NCBI RefSeq assembly: GCF_002304225.1
Contig: NZ_NSLB01000001.1
Coordinates: 124,001 to 188,000 of the forward strand
Direction: 5' to 3'
Origin: Pseudomonas sp. HAR-UPW-AIA-41
Lineage (GTDB): Bacteria; Pseudomonadota; Gammaproteobacteria; Pseudomonadales; Pseudomonadaceae
Length of the DNA stretch: 64,000 nucleotides
Of this stretch, positions 47,579 to 56,816 are shown piece after piece (position 1 is the stretch's first letter; each line of letters opens with the position of its first letter). The notes under the pieces were generated by a model. The model made no database searches and had not been told where the DNA came from. It saw only the letters and a program-made list of their open reading frames with translations. Position numbers and translations under genes: made by a program.

Positions 47579-48628
47579 GTGATAGACGCCGACCGCCTGA
47601 TAACCGCCAGCAGCCGCGACCGCGACGAACAGATCGACCGGGCCATCCGGCCGTTGCGACTGGCCGAGTACATCGGTCAGCCCAGTGTGCGCGAGCAGAT
47701 GGAGCTGTTCATCCAGGCCGCGCGCGGACGCCGGGAGGCGCTGGATCACACCCTTATTTTCGGCCCGCCGGGGCTGGGCAAGACCACCCTGGCCAATATC
47801 ATCGCCCAGGAAATGGGCGTGGCGATCAAGAGCACGTCCGGGCCGGTACTGGAGCGTCCGGGGGATCTGGCTGCCTTGCTGACCAATCTGGAAGCCGGCG
47901 ATGTGCTTTTTGTCGATGAAATTCATCGTCTGTCGCCGATTGTCGAAGAAGTGCTGTATCCGGCCATGGAAGATTTCCAGCTCGACATCATGATCGGTGA
48001 GGGGCCGGCGGCGCGTTCGATCAAGCTGGATCTGCCGCCGTTCACCCTGGTGGGCGCCACCACCCGCGCCGGCATGCTGACCAATCCGCTACGCGACCGC
48101 TTCGGCATCGTCCAGCGCCTGGAGTTCTACAGCACCGCCGATCTGGCCACCATCGTCAGTCGCTCTGCCGGCATTCTCGGTCTGGCCATTGATGAGCAGG
48201 GCGCGGTGGAAATCGCCCGCCGTGCGCGCGGCACGCCGCGCATTGCCAACCGTCTGCTGCGCCGTGTGCGGGATTTCGCCGAGGTACGCGGCAGTGGGCA
48301 TATCAGCCGGCAGATCGCCGATCAGGCGCTCAATCTGCTGGATGTCGACGAGCACGGCTTCGATCATCTCGACCGTCGCCTGCTGCTGGCCATGATCGAC
48401 AAGTTCGATGGCGGCCCGGTAGGCATCGACAGCCTGGCGGCGGCCATCAGCGAAGAGCGCGGGACCATTGAGGATGTGCTGGAACCCTATCTGATCCAGC
48501 AGGGCTATATCATGCGCACGCCGCGCGGACGGGTGGTGACACGCCATGCCTACCTGCATTTCGGGCTGAATGTGCCCAAGCGGCTGGGCGAGTCGTCGAC
48601 GCCAGATCTGTTCGGGGGCGACGAATGA
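47579..48628 (+). CDS. ruvB: Holliday junction helicase RuvB
   Basis: A 349-residue AAA+ motor that drives branch migration with RuvA. Walker [16 protein letters not shown] (~residues 62-76), Walker B FVDEIHRL, sensor 1 [18 protein letters not shown], the arginine finger region and the C-terminal winged helix ([21 protein letters not shown]) are intact. The GTG start follows directly on the ruvA TAA. Typical length. Confidence 0.97.
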   Translation: MIDADRLITASSRDRDEQIDRAIRPLRLAEYIGQPSVREQMELFIQAARGRREALDHTLIFGPPGLGKTTLANIIAQEMGVAIKSTSGPVLERPGDLAALLTNLEAGDVLFVDEIHRLSPIVEEVLYPAMEDFQLDIMIGEGPAARSIKLDLPPFTLVGATTRAGMLTNPLRDRFGIVQRLEFYSTADLATIVSRSAGILGLAIDEQGAVEIARRARGTPRIANRLLRRVRDFAEVRGSGHISRQIADQALNLLDVDEHGFDHLDRRLLLAMIDKFDGGPVGIDSLAAAISEERGTIEDVLEPYLIQQGYIMRTPRGRVVTRHAYLHFGLNVPKRLGESSTPDLFGGDE

Positions 48629-48681
48629 CAAACAAATTGTCGAAATCGCCGATTGGCAAGCGAAGGGGCTGGCACTAGAGT

Positions 48682-49122
48682 ATGCGCGCGCCGAAAGAGG
48701 GTGGGCCGTTCAGCATTCGTCTGCGGGTCTACTACGAGGACACCGATGCCGGGGGCATCGTCTACTACGTCAACTACCTCAAGTTCATGGAGCGTGCTCG
48801 CACCGAGTGCCTGCGCGCTCAGGGCTATTCCCAGGCACAACTGGCGAGCGAGGTGTTGTTCGTCGTGCACAGTGCCGAGGCGCGCTACCATGCGCCGGCC
48901 AGGCTGGATGACGAGCTGGCGGTAACGGCCGAAGTAATTGAGTTAAACCGTGCCAGCCTGCGCTTTCGTCAACAGGTGAGGCGGGTAACGGATGATGCGC
49001 TGCTCTGCGAAGGGCAGTTCGTGGTGGCCTGTGTCAGGGCCGAGAATTTGAAGCCGCAGGTGATACCGGCGGCATTGCGTGCGGCTTTTGCCGCCGTACA
49101 GAGCATGTCAGCAGGAGATTGA
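48682..49122 (+). CDS. ybgC: Tol-Pal system acyl-CoA thioesterase YbgC
   Basis: A 146-residue hotdog-fold thioesterase. The 4-hydroxybenzoyl-CoA thioesterase-type motif [26 protein letters not shown] (~residues 17-42) contains the catalytic Asp. It is the first gene of the tol-pal cluster; in E. coli YbgC interacts with acyl carrier protein and phospholipid enzymes. The stop overlaps the region of the tolQ start. No strong Shine-Dalgarno is visible before the ATG at 48682. Confidence 0.93.
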   Translation: MRAPKEGGPFSIRLRVYYEDTDAGGIVYYVNYLKFMERARTECLRAQGYSQAQLASEVLFVVHSAEARYHAPARLDDELAVTAEVIELNRASLRFRQQVRRVTDDALLCEGQFVVACVRAENLKPQVIPAALRAAFAAVQSMSAGD

Positions 49123-49124
49123 GT

Positions 49125-49841
49125 GTGGAAGTGACCGCCGCAACTGCAGCAACTGCAGCCGCAGACCATATGTCGATGTGGAGCCTGATCAGCAACGCCA
49201 GCCTCGTGGTGCAGCTGGTGATGCTTGCCCTGGTGGCCGCCTCGGTTACCTCATGGGTGATGATTTTCCAGCGCAGCACCATGCTGCGCGCCGCCAAGCG
49301 CGCACTGGACAACTTCGAGGAGCGTTTCTGGTCGGGCATCGATCTGTCCAAGCTGTACCGCCAGGCTGGCAGCAACCCGGATCCGGACTCCGGTGTCGAG
49401 CAGATCTTCCGCGCCGGTTTCAAGGAGTTCTCCCGTCTGCGTCAGCAGCCGGGCGTCGAGGCCGATGCGGTGATGGATGGCGTCAACCGCGCCATGCGCG
49501 TGGCCATCTCCCGTGAGGAAGAGAAGCTGGAAACCGGTCTGCCGTTTCTTGCCACTGTCGGTTCCACCAGCCCGTATGTCGGTCTGTTCGGTACCGTGTG
49601 GGGCATCATGAACTCCTTCCGCGGTTTGGCCCAGGTGCAGCAGGCCACCCTGGCCACTGTGGCGCCGGGTATTGCTGAGGCGCTGATTGCCACGGCTATC
49701 GGCCTGTTTGCGGCCATTCCGGCGGTTATCGCCTACAACCGTTTCGCCGCGCGCGGCGAGATGCTGATCGGCCGCTATTACACCTTCGCCGACGAGTTCC
49801 AGGCGATCCTGCATCGCAAAGTGCATTCCAGCGAAGACTGA
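49125..49841 (+). CDS. tolQ: Tol-Pal system proton channel subunit TolQ
   Basis: A 238-residue MotA/ExbB-type inner-membrane protein with three transmembrane helices: one near residues 20-42 (LVVQLVMLALVAASVTSWVMIF) and two C-terminal helices (FLATVGSTSPYVGLFGTVWGIMNSF; IAEALIATAIGLFAAIPAVIAYNRF). With TolR it uses the proton-motive force to energise TolA during cell-envelope constriction. The GTG at 49125 has GGAG seven bases upstream; alternatives are TTG 49119 and GTG 49131. The N-terminus has an Ala/Thr repeat. Confidence 0.95.
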   Translation: MEVTAATAATAAADHMSMWSLISNASLVVQLVMLALVAASVTSWVMIFQRSTMLRAAKRALDNFEERFWSGIDLSKLYRQAGSNPDPDSGVEQIFRAGFKEFSRLRQQPGVEADAVMDGVNRAMRVAISREEEKLETGLPFLATVGSTSPYVGLFGTVWGIMNSFRGLAQVQQATLATVAPGIAEALIATAIGLFAAIPAVIAYNRFAARGEMLIGRYYTFADEFQAILHRKVHSSED

Positions 49842-49855
49842 GGCGACGACAGCAG

Positions 49856-50314
49856 ATGGCCAGGATTCGTCAGAGACGCAAACCGCACGCGGAAATGAAC
49901 GTGGTGCCTTACATCGACGTGATGTTGGTGCTGCTGGTCATTTTCATGGTGACCGCGCCGATGCTCAATCAGGGGGTCAAGGTTGACCTGCCCAAGGTCT
50001 CGAGCGAGGCGCTGCCGCAGGACAACAACTCCCGCGTGCTGACCATCTCGATCAAGGCCGACCAGAGCTACTTCTGGAACATGGGCGAGGAGGTCGATAC
50101 AGATCAGGGCAAGCAGAGCGAAACCGCGACCGAACTGCCTGCGTTGATCAACACCGTGCGCGCGATCATGGCGCAGAACAGCAGCCAGGGTAAGCCGGTG
50201 CAGGTGTTCGTGCGTGGCGACAAACGTGTGCCCTATGAAGCAGTGATGAAGGTCATGGGCGGTCTGCAGCAGGCCGGCGTGGCCAATGTCGGGCTGATCA
50301 CCGAGGCCCCTTGA
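49856..50314 (+). CDS. tolR: Tol-Pal system protein TolR
   Basis: A 152-residue ExbD/TolR protein: short cytoplasmic N-terminus, one transmembrane helix with the essential Asp (VVPYIDVMLVLLVIFMVTAPM, ~residues 17-37), then a periplasmic domain (VFVRGDKRVPYEAVMKVMGGLQQAGVANVGLITEA). It forms the proton channel with TolQ. It starts 14 bases after tolQ; its stop overlaps the tolA ATG. Confidence 0.96.
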   Translation: MARIRQRRKPHAEMNVVPYIDVMLVLLVIFMVTAPMLNQGVKVDLPKVSSEALPQDNNSRVLTISIKADQSYFWNMGEEVDTDQGKQSETATELPALINTVRAIMAQNSSQGKPVQVFVRGDKRVPYEAVMKVMGGLQQAGVANVGLITEAP

Positions 50315-51258
50315 TGCATCAGCAACGCGAGAGTTCTCCCTCGGAAAGCTACTTCTGGCCTGTCGTCTGGGCTGTGGCGCTGCACGCGCTGATGTTCGTC
50401 ATGCTGTTCGTCAGTTTCGCCTTCACGCCTGAGCTGCCACCGGCACGGCCGATCGTGCAGACCACGCTGTACCAGCTCAAATCCCAGAGTCAGGCGACCA
50501 CGCAGACCAACCAGAAAATCGCCGGCGAGGCCAAGAAAACCTCGGCACCTAGCCATCAGGTCGAGCAGCTGGAAACCAAGAAGGTCGAGCAGGAAAAGCA
50601 GGCGGCCGCCGAAGCGGTGAAGAAGAAAGCCGAGCAGGCCAAAGCTGCCGAGCAGAAGAAAGCTGCCGAACAGAAGGCGGCTGAGCAGAAGAAGGTTGAG
50701 CAGGCGGCGATCGCCAAGAAGAAAGCTGAAGACGAGAAGAAGAAAAAGGCAGCGGAAGAGGCCAAGAAAAAGGCCGAAGCCGAGAAGAAAAAGAAGGCCG
50801 AGGAAGCCAAGAAGAAGGCTGCTGCCGAGGAAGCCAAGAAAAGGGCCGCCCAGCAGGCTGCGCGCAAGGCCGCCGAGGATAAGAAGGCGCAGGCGCTGGC
50901 TGATCTGCTCTCGGACGATACCCAGTATCAGCAGGCGCAGGCTGACACCGTTGGTGATCAGGTTGCCGGCAGTCTCGACGATCTGATTATCCGTCTGGTC
51001 AGTGAGCAGTGGCAGCGTCCGCCGTCGGCACGCAACGGCATGAGTGTCGAAGTGCTGATCGAGATGCTGCCCGATGGCACCGTCAGCAATGCCAGCGTGA
51101 CCCGTTCCAGCGGCGATGCCCCGTTCGATAGCTCGGCGGTGGCGGCGGTGCGCAACGTTGGTCGCATTCCTGAAATGCAACAGCTGGATGGTGCAACCTT
51201 CAATGCGATGTATCGTCAGCGTCGAATGATTTTCAAACCGGAGGATTTGGCTCTGTGA
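50314..51258 (+). CDS. tolA: Tol-Pal system protein TolA
   Basis: A 314-residue periplasm-spanning protein. One N-terminal transmembrane helix ([23 protein letters not shown], ~residues 15-37), a ~120-residue helical domain rich in Ala, Lys and Glu (domain II, ~80-200), and a globular C-terminal domain ([36 protein letters not shown]) that binds TolB/Pal and, in other species, colicins and phage. The ATG at 50314 overlaps the tolR stop. Confidence 0.95.
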   Translation: MHQQRESSPSESYFWPVVWAVALHALMFVMLFVSFAFTPELPPARPIVQTTLYQLKSQSQATTQTNQKIAGEAKKTSAPSHQVEQLETKKVEQEKQAAAEAVKKKAEQAKAAEQKKAAEQKAAEQKKVEQAAIAKKKAEDEKKKKAAEEAKKKAEAEKKKKAEEAKKKAAAEEAKKRAAQQAARKAAEDKKAQALADLLSDDTQYQQAQADTVGDQVAGSLDDLIIRLVSEQWQRPPSARNGMSVEVLIEMLPDGTVSNASVTRSSGDAPFDSSAVAAVRNVGRIPEMQQLDGATFNAMYRQRRMIFKPEDLAL

Positions 51259-52553
51259 ATACCTTGATTCGTATCGCCCTGCTGGGCCTGAGCTTGCTGG
51301 TCGGTGCCGTCCAGGCAGCCGATCCGCTGCTGATCACCGCCGGTAGCGACCGCGCCACGCCTATCGCCGTGGTGCCGTTCGGCTGGCAGGGCGGCAGCGT
51401 GCTGCCGCAGGACATGGCCGAGATCATCGGCAATGACCTGTACAACACCGGCATGTATGCCCCGATCCCGCGGCAGAACATGATCAGTCTGCCGACGTCG
51501 CCGGCCGAGATCATCTACCGCGACTGGCAGGCCCTGGGAGCCCAGTACGTGATGATCGGCAATATCACTCCGGCCGGTGGTCGCCTGCAGGTGCAGTTCG
51601 CCCTGTTCAACGTGGCCACCCAGCAGCAGGTGATGGCCGGCAGCGTCAGCGGCGGCACCGATCAGCTGCGCGACATGGCTCACTACGTGGCGGATCAGGG
51701 CTTCGAAAAGCTCACCGGCATCAAGGGTTCCTTCTCCACCAAACTGCTGTTCGTGACCGCCGAGCGTTTTGGTGTGAACAACACCCGTTACACCCTGCAG
51801 CGTGCCGACTATGACGGCGCCCGTGGTGTGACCCTGCTGCAGTCGCGTGAGCCGATCCTGTCGCCGCGCTATGCGCCGGATGGTCGTCGCATCGCCTATG
51901 TGTCTTTCGAGCAGCGCCGTCCGCGCGTGTTCATTCAGCACGTGGACACCGGCCGTCGCGAGCAGGTGACCAACTTCGAGGGCCTCAACGGCGCGCCGGC
52001 CTGGTCGCCGGATGGCACCCGGCTGGCTTTCGTCCTGTCCAAGGACGGCAACCCGGAAATCTACGTGATGGATGTGGCCAGCCGTCAGCTGCGTCGCGCC
52101 ACCAATCACATGGCCATCGATACCGAGCCGTTCTGGGGCAAGGATGGTCAGACCATCTACTTCACCTCCGACCGCGCCGGCAAGCCGCAGATCTACAAGC
52201 TGAACCTGGCCAGCGGCGCTACCGAGCGGGTTACCTTCACCGGCAACTACAACGCCAACCCGAAGCTTTCGGCTGACGAAAAGGCGCTGGTGATGGTGCA
52301 TCGCCAGGACGGTTACACCAACTTCAAGGTGGCCGTGCAGGACCTGCAAACCGGGCGTTTGCGCATCCTCTCCGAGACCAGTCTGGACGAGTCGCCCACT
52401 GTCGCCCCCAATGGCGTCATGGTAATCTACGCCACCCGTCAGCAGGGCCGTGGCGTACTCATGTTGGCTTCCGCCAATGGTCGAGTTCGCGTGCCTCTGC
52501 CCGTGGCCCAAGGTGAGGTCAGAGAACCTTCCTGGTCCCCTTATTTGAATTAA
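51255..52553 (+). CDS. tolB: Tol-Pal system beta-propeller protein TolB
   Basis: A 432-residue periplasmic protein with a signal peptide ([21 protein letters not shown]), an N-terminal alpha/beta domain (~22-165) and a six-bladed propeller of PD40 repeats ([43 protein letters not shown]). It shuttles between Pal and TolA. GTG start at 51255, overlapping the tolA stop. Confidence 0.96.
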   Translation: MNTLIRIALLGLSLLVGAVQAADPLLITAGSDRATPIAVVPFGWQGGSVLPQDMAEIIGNDLYNTGMYAPIPRQNMISLPTSPAEIIYRDWQALGAQYVMIGNITPAGGRLQVQFALFNVATQQQVMAGSVSGGTDQLRDMAHYVADQGFEKLTGIKGSFSTKLLFVTAERFGVNNTRYTLQRADYDGARGVTLLQSREPILSPRYAPDGRRIAYVSFEQRRPRVFIQHVDTGRREQVTNFEGLNGAPAWSPDGTRLAFVLSKDGNPEIYVMDVASRQLRRATNHMAIDTEPFWGKDGQTIYFTSDRAGKPQIYKLNLASGATERVTFTGNYNANPKLSADEKALVMVHRQDGYTNFKVAVQDLQTGRLRILSETSLDESPTVAPNGVMVIYATRQQGRGVLMLASANGRVRVPLPVAQGEVREPSWSPYLN

Positions 52554-52589
52554 TGCCTGTAAAACCTGACTTCCTTTAGGAGTTCCACA

Positions 52590-53086
52590 ATGGAAATGCT
52601 GAAATTTGGCAAATTTGCGCCCTGAGCCTGGCCCTGGCTGTTGCAGTTGGCTGTTCCTCCAAGAACGGTGACGAGAATGGCGACGGCGCCATCGACCCGA
52701 ACGCTGGCTACAACGCCAACGGCAACGGTCTGGACGCTGGCCTGGCTGATGAAGCTGCTCTGCGCGCCATCACCACTTTCTACTTCGAGTACGACAGCTC
52801 CGACCTGAAGCCGGAAGCCATGCGCGCTCTGGACGTTCACGCCAAGGACCTGAAAGGCAACGGCGCTCGCGTCGTTCTGGAAGGCCACGCTGACGAGCGC
52901 GGCACCCGTGAGTACAACATGGCTCTGGGCGAGCGTCGTGCCAGCGCCGTTCAGCGCTACCTGGTTCTGCAGGGCGTTTCCCCGGCTCAGCTGGAACTGG
53001 TTTCCTACGGCGAAGAGCGTCCGGTTGCTACCGGCAGCGACGACCAGTCCTGGGCTCAGAACCGTCGCGTAGAGCTGCGCAAGTAA
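52590..53086 (+). pseudogene. pal: Peptidoglycan-associated lipoprotein Pal (OprL), frameshifted in the signal peptide
   Basis: AGGAG at 52578-52582 precedes ATG 52590, but the frame reads [11 protein letters not shown] and stops after 11 codons. One missing base near 52618 (GCGCCC for GCGGCCC) restores [15 protein letters not shown], a normal lipoprotein signal, and then the OmpA-like domain ([45 protein letters not shown]), ending at 53086. Repaired length is 165 residues. Pal anchors the outer membrane to peptidoglycan, and Pseudomonas is reported to need OprL, so a sequencing error is likelier than a true null. Confidence 0.9.
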
Positions 53087-53087
53087 G

Positions 53088-53897
53088 ATGCGTAGTCGCC
53101 GTCTCCTGACTCTGATGGCTCTCGCCCTGCCGCTCGCGGCAGTGGCCGAGGTTCCGGTGATCGACAGCAGCAATGCCGGCTACGGCAGCAGCTATCCGCC
53201 GGCAGGTTACGGGACGGCGGGCGCCTACGCTGGAGGCGGGGCTCAGGCCCCGGCTTCGGCGCAGAGCGAGCTGTTCATGCAGTTGCAGCAGATGCAGGCA
53301 GAGATTGCCCAGCTGCGCGGCATGGTCGAGGAACAGCAGAACGAGATCCAGCGCCTCAAGCAGGAAGGTCTGGACCGTTACAAGGATCTTGACGCACGTT
53401 TAGCCGGTGGTGCCGCAGGTGCGCCCGCCGCTCAGAATTCCCCCGCAGCTGGCGCCATCAATGCCGCCACTGCTCCGGTAGCGCCGGCAGGCCAACAGCC
53501 TGTGGCCGCTGCCCCTGGCGACCCCGCCAAGGAAAAACTCTACTACGAGGCCGCCTTTGATCTGATCAAGGCCAAGGACTTCGACAAGGCCAGTCAGGCC
53601 TTTACCGCGTTCTTGCGCAAATACCCGAGCAGTCAGTACGCCGGCAATGCGCAGTACTGGCTGGGCGAGGTGAATCTGGCCAAGGGCGATCTGCAAGGCG
53701 CCGGTCAGGCGTTCGCCCGTGTCAGCGCCTCCTACCCAAGTCATGCCAAGGTGCCGGACTCGCTGTATAAGCTGGCCGATGTCGAACAGCGCCTGGGTAA
53801 CAAGGACAAGGCCAAAGGCATTCTGCAGCAGGTGATTGCGCAGTTCCCCGGCAGCTCCGCCGCGCAGCTGGCTCAGCGCGACTTACAGCGTCTGTAA
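53088..53897 (+). CDS. cpoB: Cell division coordinator CpoB (YbgF)
   Basis: A 269-residue periplasmic protein: signal peptide (LLTLMALALPLAAVA), a trimerising coiled coil (ELFMQLQQMQAEIAQLRGMVEEQQNEIQRLKQE, ~residues 60-92), a Pro/Ala linker, and C-terminal TPR repeats (YYEAAFDLIKAKDFDKASQAFTAFLRKYPSSQYAGNAQYWLGEV). It links outer-membrane constriction to septal peptidoglycan synthesis. The start is one base after the pal stop; a terminator follows and ends the Tol-Pal operon. Confidence 0.94.
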   Translation: MRSRRLLTLMALALPLAAVAEVPVIDSSNAGYGSSYPPAGYGTAGAYAGGGAQAPASAQSELFMQLQQMQAEIAQLRGMVEEQQNEIQRLKQEGLDRYKDLDARLAGGAAGAPAAQNSPAAGAINAATAPVAPAGQQPVAAAPGDPAKEKLYYEAAFDLIKAKDFDKASQAFTAFLRKYPSSQYAGNAQYWLGEVNLAKGDLQGAGQAFARVSASYPSHAKVPDSLYKLADVEQRLGNKDKAKGILQQVIAQFPGSSAAQLAQRDLQRL

Positions 53898-53917
53898 CGC
53901 GGCTTCCGGCTGTCCTG

Positions 53918-53944
53918 AAACCCGCGCCTGGCGCGGGTTTTTTG
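53918..53944 (+). terminator. Terminator after cpoB
   Basis: AAACCCGCGCC-TG-GCGCGGGTTTTTT hairpin with T-run. Confidence 0.85.
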
Positions 53945-53988
53945 TTGGCGGCGACGGGTAGTCTTCAATGCTGTGAGGGCGATTAAAA

Positions 53989-54017
53989 TTTCACCAGTAG
54001 CGGTTTTCGTTTAGAAT
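53989..54017 (+). promoter_or_regulatory. Candidate promoter of queE-queC
   Basis: TTTCAC (53989-53994) and TAGAAT (54012-54017) are 17 bp apart and 62 bp before queE. Assigned by eye. Confidence 0.35.
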
Positions 54018-54078
54018 TCGGGCCCCTTTTTTCGCAACGGAGGCGGATGGCCTGTTTCGCTGTCACGCCCGGTGCCTT

Positions 54079-54726
54079 ATGACTCAGACTCTTCGTATCA
54101 CCGAGATTTTCTACTCGCTGCAGGGCGAGACGCGTACTTCGGGTTTGCCCACAGTATTCGTACGCCTCACCGGTTGCCCTCTGCGCTGTCAGTATTGCGA
54201 TACCGCCTATGCCTTCAGTGGCGGCGAGCTGCTGGAACTCGACAGCATTCTTGAGCGTGTCGCCAGCTACAAACCCCGCTATGTTTGCGTGACGGGCGGC
54301 GAGCCGCTGGCCCAGCCCAACTGCCTGCCATTGCTGGAACGTCTGTGCGATGCCGGTTACCAGGTCTCCCTGGAAACCAGCGGCGCGCTGGATGTCGCGG
54401 GCGTTGATCCGCGGGTGAGCAAGGTGGTTGATCTGAAGACGCCCGGCTCGGAGGAGGTGGGGCGCAACCGCTACGAGAATATCGAACTGCTGACCAGCAA
54501 TGATCAGGTCAAGTTCGTCATCTGTTCGCGTGAGGATTACGACTGGGCGGTTTCCAAGTTGATCCAGTACGGTCTCGATCAGCGTGCCGGCGAGGTGCTG
54601 TTTTCGCCCAGTCACCAGCAGGTCAGTGCCCGCCAGTTGGCCGACTGGGTGATTGCCGACAACCTGCCGGTGCGCATGCAGCTGCAGCTGCACAAGATTC
54701 TCTGGAACGATGAGCCCGGACACTGA
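54079..54726 (+). CDS. queE: 7-carboxy-7-deazaguanine synthase
   Basis: A 215-residue radical SAM enzyme of queuosine synthesis, converting 6-carboxytetrahydropterin to 7-carboxy-7-deazaguanine. The SAM-cluster motif is in [18 protein letters not shown] (CxxxCxxC, ~residues 34-41); [18 protein letters not shown] and the VDLKTPGS motif follow. Starts at the ATG at 54079 after GTGCCTT; queC begins 10 bases past its stop. Confidence 0.95.
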   Translation: MTQTLRITEIFYSLQGETRTSGLPTVFVRLTGCPLRCQYCDTAYAFSGGELLELDSILERVASYKPRYVCVTGGEPLAQPNCLPLLERLCDAGYQVSLETSGALDVAGVDPRVSKVVDLKTPGSEEVGRNRYENIELLTSNDQVKFVICSREDYDWAVSKLIQYGLDQRAGEVLFSPSHQQVSARQLADWVIADNLPVRMQLQLHKILWNDEPGH

Positions 54727-54736
54727 GGAGTTGCGC

Positions 54737-55411
54737 ATGAGCGAGAAGAAAGCCGTCATCCTGCTGTCCGGTGGCCTGGATTCGGCCACGGTGGTCGCTA
54801 TGGCCAAGGCCGAAGGCTACCAGTGCTACAGCATGAGCTTTGACTATGGTCAGCGCCATCGTGTTGAGCTGCAGGCCGCCGAGCGTGTGGCACAGCAGCT
54901 GGGTGTGATTGAGCACAAGGTGGTGGGCCTGAACCTCAACGGCATCGGCGGATCGGCCCTGACCGATCTGAACATCGACGTCCCGGAGGCGCCATCGGAG
55001 GGCATTCCGGTCACCTATGTGCCAGCGCGCAACACCGTGTTCCTGGCCCTCGCGCTGGGGTGGGCCGAGGTGCTGGAAGCGCAGGACATCTTTATCGGCG
55101 TGAATGCCGTGGATTACTCCGGTTATCCAGATTGTCGTCCCGAGTTCATTGAGGCCTTCGAGCGTATGGCCAATCTGGCCACCAAGGCCGGGGTCGAGGG
55201 TGAGGGGTTCCGCATTCGCGCGCCGCTGCAGTATCTGTCCAAGGCACAGATCATTCAGGCTGGCCTGGCCAACGGAGTGGACTATGCTTTGACAGTGTCC
55301 TGCTACCAGGCCGACGGGGAGGGCCGCGCCTGTGGCAAGTGCGACAGTTGCCGCCTGCGCGCCGAAGGCTTTGCCAATGCGGGTGTGGCGGATCCGACAC
55401 GGTATTTCTAG
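54737..55411 (+). CDS. queC: 7-cyano-7-deazaguanine synthase (preQ0 synthase)
   Basis: A 224-residue ATP-dependent enzyme that converts carboxydeazaguanine to preQ0. The PP-loop [13 protein letters not shown] (~residues 11-23), [19 protein letters not shown], and the C-terminal zinc ligands ([20 protein letters not shown]) are present. The ATG at 54737 with GAGGAG upstream is preferred. Operon with queE. Confidence 0.95.
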   Translation: MSEKKAVILLSGGLDSATVVAMAKAEGYQCYSMSFDYGQRHRVELQAAERVAQQLGVIEHKVVGLNLNGIGGSALTDLNIDVPEAPSEGIPVTYVPARNTVFLALALGWAEVLEAQDIFIGVNAVDYSGYPDCRPEFIEAFERMANLATKAGVEGEGFRIRAPLQYLSKAQIIQAGLANGVDYALTVSCYQADGEGRACGKCDSCRLRAEGFANAGVADPTRYF

Positions 55412-55428
55412 TTTTTTCTCGCGGGGTG

Positions 55429-55456
55429 TTGATTTCTTCTTAGAAATCAGTATTAT
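55429..55456 (+). promoter_or_regulatory. Promoter of tRNA-Lys
   Basis: TTGATT (55429-55434) and TATTAT (55451-55456), 16 bp apart, lie 12 bp before the mature tRNA 5' end. Confidence 0.6.
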
Positions 55457-55468
55457 GCGCACCGCATT

Positions 55469-55544
55469 GGGTCGTTAGCTCAGTCGGTAGAGCAGTTGGC
55501 TTTTAACCAATTGGTCGTAGGTTCGAATCCTACACGACCCACCA
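55469..55544 (+). tRNA. tRNA-Lys (anticodon TTT)
   Basis: A 76-nt cloverleaf with acceptor GGGTCGT / ACGACCC, the D-loop AGTCGGTAGA, anticodon loop CTTTTAA with TTT, T-arm GGTTCGAATCC and encoded CCA. Nearly identical to E. coli tRNA-Lys. In P. aeruginosa the tRNA-Lys beside queC is a known island insertion site; here only nadA follows. Confidence 0.97.
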
Positions 55545-55550
55545 AATCGC

Positions 55551-55579
55551 AAAAGCCAGTCGAGAGACTGGCTTTTTTT
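55551..55579 (+). terminator. Terminator after tRNA-Lys
   Basis: AAAAGCCAGTC-GAGA-GACTGGCTTTTTTT hairpin with T-run. Confidence 0.85.
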
Positions 55580-55657
55580 ATGCCTCGAAAAAGTCCGGTG
55601 ATGCCTTGTCCGCCAGCGTGTCGCGACCTCGCACCGCCCTGAGGTGGCCGAGGCCGA

Positions 55658-55666
55658 TGGTATACT
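55658..55666 (+). promoter_or_regulatory. Candidate extended -10 promoter of nadA
   Basis: TGGTATACT fits TG-N-TATACT and lies 37 bp before nadA; no strong -35. Confidence 0.4.
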
Positions 55667-55703
55667 CGCCACTTGCCAACCCGCGCCTGCAGGTCTGATC
55701 AAA

Positions 55704-56762
55704 ATGACGCATATTTCCGAACGTCTCCTGGTTCAAGCCCACCTCGATGCCAAGCAGCCTGTGCCGCTGACGCCCGAGCAGGAGGCCTTCTACCGCAGTG
55801 AAATCGCCGCCGAGCTGAAGAAGCAGAATGCCGTGCTGGTGGCGCACTACTACTGCGATCCGGTGATTCAGGCGCTGGCCGAAGAAACCGGCGGCTGCGT
55901 TTCCGATTCCCTGGAGATGGCGCGCTTCGGCAGTCAGCATCAGGCGCAGACGCTGATCGTTGCCGGGGTCAAGTTCATGGGCGAGACGGCGAAGATTCTC
56001 AACCCGGAAAAGCGTGTGCTGATGCCGACGCTGGAGGCGACCTGTTCGCTGGATCTGGGTTGCCCGGTGGAGGAGTTCTCGGCCTTCTGCGACCTGCATC
56101 CGGAGCGCACGGTGGTGGTGTATGCCAACACCTCGGCAGCGGTGAAGGCTCGGGCTGACTGGGTGGTAACTTCCAGTTGCGCGCTGGAAATCGTCGAAAG
56201 CCTGATGGATAACGGCGAGAAAATTCTCTGGGCGCCCGATCAGCACCTGGGTCGCTACATTCAGCGCGAGACGGGTGCTGACATGCTGTTGTGGGACGGT
56301 GCCTGTATCGTCCATGAGGAGTTCAAGGCCAAGCAGCTGGCCGATATGAAGGCGCTCTATCCGGATGCAGCGATTCTGGTACACCCCGAGTCGCCGGAAG
56401 CGGTCATCGAACTGGCCGATGCGGTGGGCTCTACCAGTCAACTGATCAAGGCGGCGCAGACGCTGCCGAACAAGAAATTCATTGTCGCCACCGACCGCGG
56501 CATCTTCTACAAGATGCAGCAGCTGTGTCCGGACAAGGAGTTCGTTGAGGCGCCAACCGCCGGTAACGGCGCTGCCTGCCGCAGTTGTGCGCATTGTCCG
56601 TGGATGGCCATGAACACACTGGAACGTACGCTGCAGTGCCTGCGTGAGGGTAGCAATGAAATCTTCGTGGATGCCGCGCTGATCCCCAAGGCGGTCAAGC
56701 CGCTCAAGCGCATGCTGGATTTCACTCAGGCATTGCGCCTGCAGCAGAGTGGCAACGCCTGA
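55704..56762 (+). CDS. nadA: Quinolinate synthase A
   Basis: A 352-residue [4Fe-4S] enzyme that condenses iminoaspartate and dihydroxyacetone phosphate to quinolinate in NAD synthesis. Key pieces: [49 protein letters not shown] and [16 protein letters not shown], which carry the three conserved cluster cysteines. The ATG at 55704 gives the family start MTHISERLL. Flanked by terminators, so transcribed alone. Confidence 0.96.
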   Translation: MTHISERLLVQAHLDAKQPVPLTPEQEAFYRSEIAAELKKQNAVLVAHYYCDPVIQALAEETGGCVSDSLEMARFGSQHQAQTLIVAGVKFMGETAKILNPEKRVLMPTLEATCSLDLGCPVEEFSAFCDLHPERTVVVYANTSAAVKARADWVVTSSCALEIVESLMDNGEKILWAPDQHLGRYIQRETGADMLLWDGACIVHEEFKAKQLADMKALYPDAAILVHPESPEAVIELADAVGSTSQLIKAAQTLPNKKFIVATDRGIFYKMQQLCPDKEFVEAPTAGNGAACRSCAHCPWMAMNTLERTLQCLREGSNEIFVDAALIPKAVKPLKRMLDFTQALRLQQSGNA

Positions 56763-56776
56763 GGCATTTCAGGCAG

Positions 56777-56808
56777 AAAAAAGCCCGGCCTAGGCCGGGC
56801 TTTTTTAT
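56777..56808. terminator. Bidirectional terminator between nadA and the M48 protease gene
   Basis: AAAAAAGCCCGGCC / GGCCGGGCTTTTTT hairpin with A- and T-runs, between convergent genes. Confidence 0.85.
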
Positions 56809-56816
56809 GGATGCGC

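Noticed and set aside
50560..50900. Lys/Ala/Glu repeat in tolA as a mobile or expanding tandem repeat
   Set aside because: Codons and units vary; this is the ordinary helical domain II of TolA, not a recent repeat expansion.
53945..54078. preQ1 riboswitch before queE
   Set aside because: No pseudoknot-like aptamer with conserved preQ1-I/II features could be drawn in the short leader; only a promoter-like pair was kept.
54623..55462. A 279-codon minus frame opposite queC
   Set aside because: Shadow of queC; no motif, and it would run into the tRNA-Lys promoter region.
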